The translations under genes were made by a program, and so were the position numbers. Below the pieces are notes generated by a model that worked only from the letters and a program-made list of their open reading frames with translations, was not told the DNA's origin and did no database searches. From Planctomycetota bacterium (GTDB taxonomy: Bacteria; Planctomycetota; Phycisphaerae; UBA1845): a stretch of DNA of 19,682 nt. This document shows, in pieces, positions 14,106 to 19,682 of this stretch; the first letter of the stretch is position 1, and every line of letters starts with the position of its first letter. The stretch spans positions 1-19,682 of the forward strand of contig JAJRSP010000190.1 of the NCBI GenBank assembly GCA_024278775.1, written 5' to 3'.

Positions 14106-14205
14106 GGCGTGTTCTCAGCCGGACCGGATGTGACGAACCTGTAGCCGTCCAGCCTTGGCGTCGCAGCCAGTAGTCCCAGACATAGCGATCATCAGGTGCG
14201 TACAT
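14098..14205 (-). pseudogene. N-terminal remnant of a glycosidase-like gene
   Basis: A 35-codon frame with a usable ribosome site (GGAG, about 8 bases before the ATG) begins MYAPDDRYVWDYWLRRQGW. This opening resembles the N-terminus of five-bladed propeller glycosidases (GH32/43/68-like), which often start with a YAP-D-x-x-VWDFW segment. After about 20 residues the likeness ends, and the frame stops just inside the PHP start. It looks like the stub of a deleted gene that once lay between the fucosidase and the PHP gene. The evidence is short. Confidence 0.3.
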
Positions 14206-14229
14206 GGCGAAGCTCCGCAGCCACCGGCG

Positions 14230-15480
14230 CTATGGCAGGTCGGGGAACCGGTCGGCATCGCCGATGATGCGGCTGATGTCCTGATCCGGCGGGCGGTCGA
14301 GTTCCAGTTCCACAACGGTCAGTAAATCATCGGGCGGATCGGGGGGAAGTCCGCGGAGGAATGTCCGGTGGTCCTGCTGTTCCCATGACAGGGGTTGGCC
14401 GGTGGCCAGCAACCGGGCGTGTCGGATGGTGTTGGTCAATCCGCCGATGACCACTTCCGGGCCGAAGTATCGTTGGAGGTGCAGGTACATGCGGCAGCCT
14501 CGGGTGGTTGTAGGCCCCCAGAGATTGAAGGAGATGGTTGTGCGATCGGTGCCGTAGATACTTTCGCCGTTGACGGCCAGCCATTGACCGACACGTCGCA
14601 GAATGGTTGGCGCTGGTTCGGGAATGCGCCCATCGCCGTCCGGGCCGACGTTCAGAAGGAGGTTGCCCTGGCCGGCGGCGACTTGTGCCAGTTGAATGGC
14701 CACATCGCGCGGCGATTTCCAGTCGTGGTCGGCTGCGCAGTACCCCCAATTGTCGTTGAGCGTCATGCACGCCTCCCACATGCGTTCCGGCGGGGCGGGA
14801 TGGATATGCCGTTCGAGCGTCGCGAAGTCCTCGACCGTCATTGCGCGGTTGTTGATCAGGATCCGTGGTTGCAGGCGGCGCGCCATGGCATTGAGTTGAT
14901 CGGCACGCCATTGCTGGGGGGAATAACCTTGCGGTAGGTCATACCAGAGAATATCGATCCGGCCATAGTCCGTCATCAATTCGCGCACCAGGTCGTGGGT
15001 GTAGTCCATAAACCGCTCGCGTGCCGCATCGTCGCCCCGCCAGCCGGCAGACCAGTCCGGGTGATACCAGTCGCCCAGCGAGTAGTACAGTCCTACCTTC
15101 AAACCCGCTCGGCGCACAGCCTGGACATAGTCACCCACCAGGTCGCGTCGAGCGGCGCTGTTGACGGCATTGAACGAGCAGACCCCGGAATCCCAAAGAC
15201 AAAAACCCTCGTGATGCTTTGTGGTCAGCACCATGTATTTCATCCCCGCCTCCGCCGCCAGTGCCGCCCATGCATGGGGATCGTAATGCCGGGCCTCGAA
15301 CCGGTCGGCGAGTTTGACGTATTCATCAAGCCCGATGCGCTCGCGATTGAGCACCCACTCACTCCGCCCCAATAAGGCGTACAACCCCCAGTGGATGAAC
15401 ATGCCGAAGCGAGCGTTGCGGAACCACTCCAGACGATCATCGCATACGTTGTGCATGTTGGCTGCGGTCGTGCGGGTCAT
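14230..15480 (-). CDS. GH29 alpha-L-fucosidase
   Basis: 416 residues, without a signal peptide, so likely cytoplasmic or periplasmic by another route. It shows GH29 landmarks: WFRNARFGMFIHWGLYAL at about 19-36, LTTKHHEGFCLWDS at about 85-98, GLKVGLYYSLGDWYHPD, and the nucleophile region DILWYDLPQG with Asp181 as the expected catalytic nucleophile. GNLLLNVGPDGDGRIPEPA closes the barrel, and a beta-rich C-terminal domain follows. The reaction is release of alpha-L-fucose from oligosaccharides with retention of configuration. It starts 9 bases after the stop of the beta-helix glycosidase, in the same operon. Met9 is an alternative start. Length is normal to slightly short for the family. Confidence 0.9.
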   Translation of the reverse strand: MTRTTAANMHNVCDDRLEWFRNARFGMFIHWGLYALLGRSEWVLNRERIGLDEYVKLADRFEARHYDPHAWAALAAEAGMKYMVLTTKHHEGFCLWDSGVCSFNAVNSAARRDLVGDYVQAVRRAGLKVGLYYSLGDWYHPDWSAGWRGDDAARERFMDYTHDLVRELMTDYGRIDILWYDLPQGYSPQQWRADQLNAMARRLQPRILINNRAMTVEDFATLERHIHPAPPERMWEACMTLNDNWGYCAADHDWKSPRDVAIQLAQVAAGQGNLLLNVGPDGDGRIPEPAPTILRRVGQWLAVNGESIYGTDRTTISFNLWGPTTTRGCRMYLHLQRYFGPEVVIGGLTNTIRHARLLATGQPLSWEQQDHRTFLRGLPPDPPDDLLTVVELELDRPPDQDISRIIGDADRFPDLP

Positions 15481-15489
15481 AACTGGCGA

Positions 15490-18400
15490 TTACCTTTTTT
15501 GCGCGATCGAAGAAGACGCTGCCGTGTCGAAACTGGAAGCAGACATATCGGGAATGCTGTGTACATCGGCAAAAGCCTGTTCAAGGGTCTTTTTCGCCGT
15601 TTGCGATGTGGCGGGCTCGAACGTGAGATAGATCAGCTCGCGGCCGAAGGTCACCGTGTATTGGCCGGCCTTTTTCGCCTCGACGGCGAGGGGCATCCCC
15701 AGAAGATCGATCGCCTCCAGGGCACGAGGGCTGCGCAGAGACAGGCGGCGCGGTTTGGCATATTCAGCATCCTTGGGCCAGATGGCGGCGATGACCCGGC
15801 GCGACGGCGCGGTAAACAGATAGCCGATGTAATCGCGCCCGAGGTTAAGTTGGCCCACGGGTGTCGCGTCGTATAGCAGACTGTCCATCGTGTGCAGCGA
15901 CTTGAGTGTGAGCAAAGGGTTCATCAACGAGTCATGGACCAGACCTTGCAGGGTGTGGTAGTTGTAGCCGATGCCGCCTTCACCGAGCAGGGCGGCATAC
16001 ATGCGGGCGGCGTATTGCGCCTGAAGGATTTCACCTTCGCCGAATTCGACTTGGCGGACCAAGCCGTGCAGACTCAGGCGATAGCCGATACAGCGCGTTT
16101 CGTTCAAGCCGCTGCTCATACCCTCTTCCGTGAGAAATAGCCGCGGCTTGTGGCCGTTGGCGACCAGGTCTTGCTTGGTCTCGTGAATCAGTTTTCGGTA
16201 ACTTTGCTTTTCGCTTTCGGGGTTGGGCAGGCCGAACCGGTAGGGGTGGAACGCGAAGGAATCAAACGTGCCGGGCGGCATGGCCATCGTGGCGTTGTAA
16301 AGATCTTTGCGATGGGCATTGACGACGGAGCCGCCGATGATGTGGGCGCCCGGATCGGTGTCGCGTAGAGCTTTGGAAGTGACTTTCAATACCTTGGCAT
16401 ACTCCTCGCCGTCAAGGAAACAGTTCGGCTCGTTGAGCACCTCCCAGTATCGAATGCGTCCGCGATATCGTTTGGCCATACGCCGAATGATCTCTGCCCA
16501 CTGTTGGAGTTGCCGGGGTGTGCAGCGATCCTTGGCGTCGGGATCGGTTTTGACTTCGATGGCATTGCCGTCAACCTCACCCGGCGCGGGCGCCCAGGTT
16601 CTCCCGCCGGTCAGCGCTGCGGCATCGCTGGGCGTCAGCAGCCAACGGAGGTTGAACCGGTCCGCGTCATCAATCATGCGGATGAAGCGGTCGTTGTTGA
16701 GCATGTCGGCCATACGCGCATAGCCGGCATACAGGTGCAAGGTACCCAGGCCCAATGCCGCCATCGCCTGGCATTGACGGCGCCACGTGGGGCCGGGATT
16801 CACGTCGGTATACCCCGGGGTGGCGGCGAAAAAATCGTGGTTGCGACCATCACGCGGCGCCGGTGCGCCAATGGAAAACCGCAACTTGCCCGCAGCCAGC
16901 GGTTGCTCCTTCGTGTCCTGGAAGGTGTATCGCAAAACAAAGATACCCGCCAACGTCTTGGGTAAATCAATCGCGAATGAGGCGGCGGTGTCAGGCGGCG
17001 CTTCAAATACCTGGTGACCTTGAGCAACCTCTCCGGCAAATGGAGCGATCAATGTCCAGCGGAGTTTGCCGCGCAACGCAGCATCGGTTCGATTGATCAC
17101 TTTGCCGACCAGTGGCTGACCGGGTGCGACGAGCATGCCGATGTATTCGTCGGGGACGAATTCCAGGTCCGGGGAGAATACGCTGCCCGTCGCACCTTCC
17201 TCCACTTTCACCGCGTCGATCCAGTACCGCCCCTTGACCGTGGTGAACGTGGCGGTGGCGATGTCGGGGAAACGCGGCTTGGGATCGAGTGTGACCGAGT
17301 AGCGTTTCCATTGCGTGTCCAGTTTGACCTTTTCGCCGATGCCGGATTTGTTCTGCCAAGAGGGGAAGGTCATGCCGGCGGCCAATTGCGTGCCGGGCTC
17401 GGCCGCCTTGGCGCGAAAGCTGATCGTCACCGGCCTGTCGCGCGTGTAGCGGAACCCCAGGCTTTGAATCCGCATGTTGATCCGCGTGCCCGGCGAGGGG
17501 TTATCCCAGACGTTAAGACACCGGCCCATTTCCGCGCCGTCTTCCTCGACGATCGCGTAGCCGGCCTGGCCCGGATCAAAACCGACCCAAGGGGTGATCC
17601 ACCAGCCGAGCAGACCGGCTTCAAACGAGGGATTGAAGACCAGGTTTTCGCCCGGCGCGTTGCCGGATTCGGGATAGGGGGCAGGCCCCATCGCACCGAT
17701 GATCGCTTGGCCGTCCTTGACGCATGGCGAGTCGGGGTGCGGGCTGAGGAAGTTCGGCTTCGCCGGGTTCCACTGGACAATCATCGGCTCCGCGTGAATG
17801 TCGGTCTCGGGCTTGGGATCAACATTGTCGTAATGGTTGGTGCCGATGTTGTCGTCGCGTTGGAGCCAGATACCGCTTTTGGCCGCCCAGATATTGTTCT
17901 CGTAAACGCGGGTATCGGTCGGCGGACGTTTTTCATCAAAGCGGATGCCCAGCCGGCACCACGCGATAAGGTTGTGATGAATTTCGTGTTCCCCGCCGCT
18001 GTAGGCACGAATGCCATACGCATTGGAAACGATGGTGTTGTGGTGAATGTTGTGTTTTTCGCCGGGGCCGAGGGTAATGCCGTGGCCGGTCCAGGCGCCC
18101 TGGAAATCATAAATACGGTTGTAGGCCACCTCGCATCCGCTGCTGTAGATGACACTGACTGCGCGGTTGCCTTCATGCACGAGGTTGTTGAGCAGTTTGA
18201 CATCGTCGGACCAGCCGACCCACAACCCGCCGCGGCGAATGTCGAAGCCATCCACGCGAACGTGCGGCGACCCGCTGATGACCCATGAAATAACCTCGTC
18301 TCGCCCGTCGATGATGACCTTGCCGCGAGCTTTGAAAGTAATCGGTGCTTCGGCCGTGCCGCCCCGGCGCACAAGAACAACACCCAGTGGAATGTTGTGG

Positions 18401-18825
18401 CCGCTGATCGGTTCGTCTTTCAGTTCGAGGTAATAGACCCCTTCGCTGACGATCACGGTATCGCCGGGCTGCGGCGGTGCGTAGTCCGGCGAACGCACAA
18501 CCGCGCCGGCCCTGGCGGCGGGTACCCCCCGGCAACCGGTGAGGGTTTGCAGCGTGCGCCCCGTGTAAGTGAAGGTGGTCTTACCGAGGGTGGCCCGGCC
18601 GCGCGGAGGAAACTGGTCGGCCTTGACCACGCGAACGGTTTGATCATTCTGCTTCGTCGGTTGGAGCAGTACCGTCGGCTGACCCCGGTCAATGCTGCGC
18701 CACGCGCCGGTCTCGGTCAGGCCGTTGCGAGCGTCATCGCCATCGGGGCGCACGTAGTAGGTGGCACCCTCGACAGTCCATCCCATCAGCAACAGCAAGA
18801 CCGCAGTGACAAATGCCCGTTTCAT
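15490..18825 (-). CDS. Secreted beta-helix / carbohydrate-binding / clan GH-A glycosidase
   Basis: 1111 residues with a signal peptide (residues 1 to about 20: KR, then AFVTAVLLLLMGW). Residues about 22-380 form a right-handed parallel beta-helix (DUF1565-like YYVRPDGDDARNG start; repeats with YNRIYDF, NIHHNTIVSNAYGIRAYSGG and YENNIW). About 391-550 is a jelly-roll carbohydrate-binding module (NLVFNPSFEAGLLGWW). A linker/Ig-like part follows to about 650. About 670-1070 is a TIM barrel of clan GH-A type: YWEVLNEPN with Glu799 as probable acid/base and FLTEEG with Glu900 (or 901) as probable nucleophile. A GH39/GH5-like enzyme is likely. The beta-helix might bind or cut polysaccharide itself. 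It overlaps the upstream gene by 4 bases and precedes the fucosidase. Confidence 0.8.
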   Translation of the reverse strand: MKRAFVTAVLLLLMGWTVEGATYYVRPDGDDARNGLTETGAWRSIDRGQPTVLLQPTKQNDQTVRVVKADQFPPRGRATLGKTTFTYTGRTLQTLTGCRGVPAARAGAVVRSPDYAPPQPGDTVIVSEGVYYLELKDEPISGHNIPLGVVLVRRGGTAEAPITFKARGKVIIDGRDEVISWVISGSPHVRVDGFDIRRGGLWVGWSDDVKLLNNLVHEGNRAVSVIYSSGCEVAYNRIYDFQGAWTGHGITLGPGEKHNIHHNTIVSNAYGIRAYSGGEHEIHHNLIAWCRLGIRFDEKRPPTDTRVYENNIWAAKSGIWLQRDDNIGTNHYDNVDPKPETDIHAEPMIVQWNPAKPNFLSPHPDSPCVKDGQAIIGAMGPAPYPESGNAPGENLVFNPSFEAGLLGWWITPWVGFDPGQAGYAIVEEDGAEMGRCLNVWDNPSPGTRINMRIQSLGFRYTRDRPVTISFRAKAAEPGTQLAAGMTFPSWQNKSGIGEKVKLDTQWKRYSVTLDPKPRFPDIATATFTTVKGRYWIDAVKVEEGATGSVFSPDLEFVPDEYIGMLVAPGQPLVGKVINRTDAALRGKLRWTLIAPFAGEVAQGHQVFEAPPDTAASFAIDLPKTLAGIFVLRYTFQDTKEQPLAAGKLRFSIGAPAPRDGRNHDFFAATPGYTDVNPGPTWRRQCQAMAALGLGTLHLYAGYARMADMLNNDRFIRMIDDADRFNLRWLLTPSDAAALTGGRTWAPAPGEVDGNAIEVKTDPDAKDRCTPRQLQQWAEIIRRMAKRYRGRIRYWEVLNEPNCFLDGEEYAKVLKVTSKALRDTDPGAHIIGGSVVNAHRKDLYNATMAMPPGTFDSFAFHPYRFGLPNPESEKQSYRKLIHETKQDLVANGHKPRLFLTEEGMSSGLNETRCIGYRLSLHGLVRQVEFGEGEILQAQYAARMYAALLGEGGIGYNYHTLQGLVHDSLMNPLLTLKSLHTMDSLLYDATPVGQLNLGRDYIGYLFTAPSRRVIAAIWPKDAEYAKPRRLSLRSPRALEAIDLLGMPLAVEAKKAGQYTVTFGRELIYLTFEPATSQTAKKTLEQAFADVHSIPDMSASSFDTAASSSIAQKR

Positions 18826-19682
18826 GGCGTATCTTTCTCGCGTTTTAGAGCGTCGAGGTAAATGTCATCCATCCGTTTGGCCTGTTGATCTTCAAACCAC
18901 AATTGGAATCGCCACCCCCACAGGCGATCCACGCATTTGACCAGCAGCGTGTTCCAGCCTTGTTGGAGTTGGAGGTTCACCCGGTCCACCGGCGTGTCAG
19001 ACCGAGCGCCGAAGTATTCGTGAATTTGCTTACCGTTGAGCCAGACCTTGGCGTCGTCGTCGGAGCCGAAGACCATCACCGCCTTGCGCTGCGTCGGCGA
19101 CCAGACGTAGGTCAAGCCGTAACCGACCACATCATCGAGGGTGGGAAACATCGCATCGAGTAACACGCGATTGTTCCGGGGGTCGGCCGAGACCAGTCGC
19201 CATCGGATGGGCGTTCCGCCGAGGCCGGTGTAGACGGCGCTGGTGTCGAGGGTTTGTTCCGGTCCGAATGCAATGCCGAAGCCGCCGTCACGGCCGGCGG
19301 GATTATCCCACGGCGCGATGACCCACCACGACGAGCCATTACCCTTGAATGACGCAGCCTGATTTTGTTGGGTGCCGACGGAAAACGCGCCGCGGGTGCG
19401 CTGTTTTTGAACGATCAGCGATGGCCGGGTGGCGGTGTCCCGGCGCGGCCGGCCGAGGGTGACGCCGATGACGATGGGCACAATTTTGTCATCCATGCCG
19501 ACCAGTTCGATCGCGGTAATTTTGCGCTGCGGATAAGGATTACGATGGCGCAGCAGGTAGACCTTGGGCGTCGCCCCGTCGACGGATCGGCCGGTCCATG
19601 CGACCTGGGAAACGGTCAGTTGTTCCGGAGCGCGATAGGTCCAGTCGCCGACGGCCGGGCCGTAGAGGATGGGGATCGGTTC
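18822..19682 (-). CDS. Carbohydrate-binding exported protein, C-terminal part (partial)
   Basis: The frame is open from the window edge, giving the last 286 residues; the ATG at 19496 is internal, since the preceding 62 codons read as good protein. The first part (APEQLTVSQVAWTG..., YLLRHRNPYPQRKITAIEL) matches a domain I recall in planctomycete exported glycan enzymes. The middle (SSWWVIAPWDNPAGRDGGF) and the end (VFGSDDDAKVWLNGKQIHEY, then LQQGWNTLLVKCVD) form a beta-jelly-roll like those appended to GH2 or PA14-type proteins, with the characteristic WLNGK and GWNTLLVK strands. It probably binds glycan as part of a larger exported enzyme. The stop overlaps the start of the next gene (ATGA). 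Confidence 0.65.
   Translation of the reverse strand, partial: EPIPILYGPAVGDWTYRAPEQLTVSQVAWTGRSVDGATPKVYLLRHRNPYPQRKITAIELVGMDDKIVPIVIGVTLGRPRRDTATRPSLIVQKQRTRGAFSVGTQQNQAASFKGNGSSWWVIAPWDNPAGRDGGFGIAFGPEQTLDTSAVYTGLGGTPIRWRLVSADPRNNRVLLDAMFPTLDDVVGYGLTYVWSPTQRKAVMVFGSDDDAKVWLNGKQIHEYFGARSDTPVDRVNLQLQQGWNTLLVKCVDRLWGWRFQLWFEDQQAKRMDDIYLDALKREKDTP

Noticed and set aside
17014..18288. Long + strand open frame (about 424 codons) opposite the beta-helix glycosidase
   Set aside because: Antisense shadow in GC-rich DNA; the - strand protein has a signal peptide, ordered domains and catalytic residues.
1..19682. CRISPR array, tRNA, rRNA or integrase attachment site
   Set aside because: I saw no regularly spaced repeats, no cloverleaf or CCA-ended segment, no rRNA sequence and no paired attachment-like repeats.

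Overview
The window reads as a chromosomal segment of a high-GC Gram-negative bacterium. A planctomycete (Planctomycetota, possibly Phycisphaerae-like) is the best guess. The reasons are the style of the tail genes, the small cysteine-rich phage proteins, and a secreted-carbohydrate-enzyme operon that fuses a beta-helix to a glycosidase. The assignment rests on recalled family resemblance and no search was run.

Region 1 (1-8857, + strand) is the tail half of a siphovirus-like prophage. In order it holds the 3' end of an unknown gene, a structural/fibre-like protein, an HK97 gp10-like connector, a tail tube protein, a tail assembly chaperone with a probable -1 frame extension, a small three-helix membrane protein, a 782-residue tape measure protein, and a run of distal tail-cluster proteins of unknown function, one of them rich in cysteine. 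Genes are tightly packed with good ribosome sites or 4-base stop/start overlaps. The 3' end (about 8430-8857) is decayed: a gene tail in a shifted frame is followed by a protein broken by a frameshift, an internal stop and a truncation. No capsid, terminase, integrase or lysis gene is in view. A short repeat, CCCCCGGAAGTT, recurs through this region, including a three-copy tandem array and a perfect 12-bp hairpin.

Region 2 (9264-12147, + strand) is a compact three-gene unit in AT-richer DNA: a Hanks-type Ser/Thr kinase with an extra C-terminal region, a Ras-like P-loop GTPase with an amphipathic N-terminus and an unusual Walker A, and a tail-anchored single-pass membrane protein that overlaps the GTPase by 4 bases. 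I recognise no named system with this make-up. Its place at a decayed prophage end beside an insertion sequence suits an accessory signalling, defence or conflict module; that role is inference.

Region 3 (12159-13553) is an insertion sequence with a DDE integrase-core transposase on the - strand and short AGTGGTCCA ends. Its right end abuts a PHP-domain gene immediately after the last metal-binding motif, and the rest of that gene is not on the other side. The IS therefore marks a junction or deletion and not a simple insertion.

Region 4 (13554-19682, - strand) is a carbohydrate-degradation operon read leftwards: a partial carbohydrate-binding protein, a secreted beta-helix plus clan GH-A glycosidase, a GH29 alpha-L-fucosidase, a short glycosidase-like remnant and the truncated PHP protein. 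Together they point to use of a fucose-containing polysaccharide.
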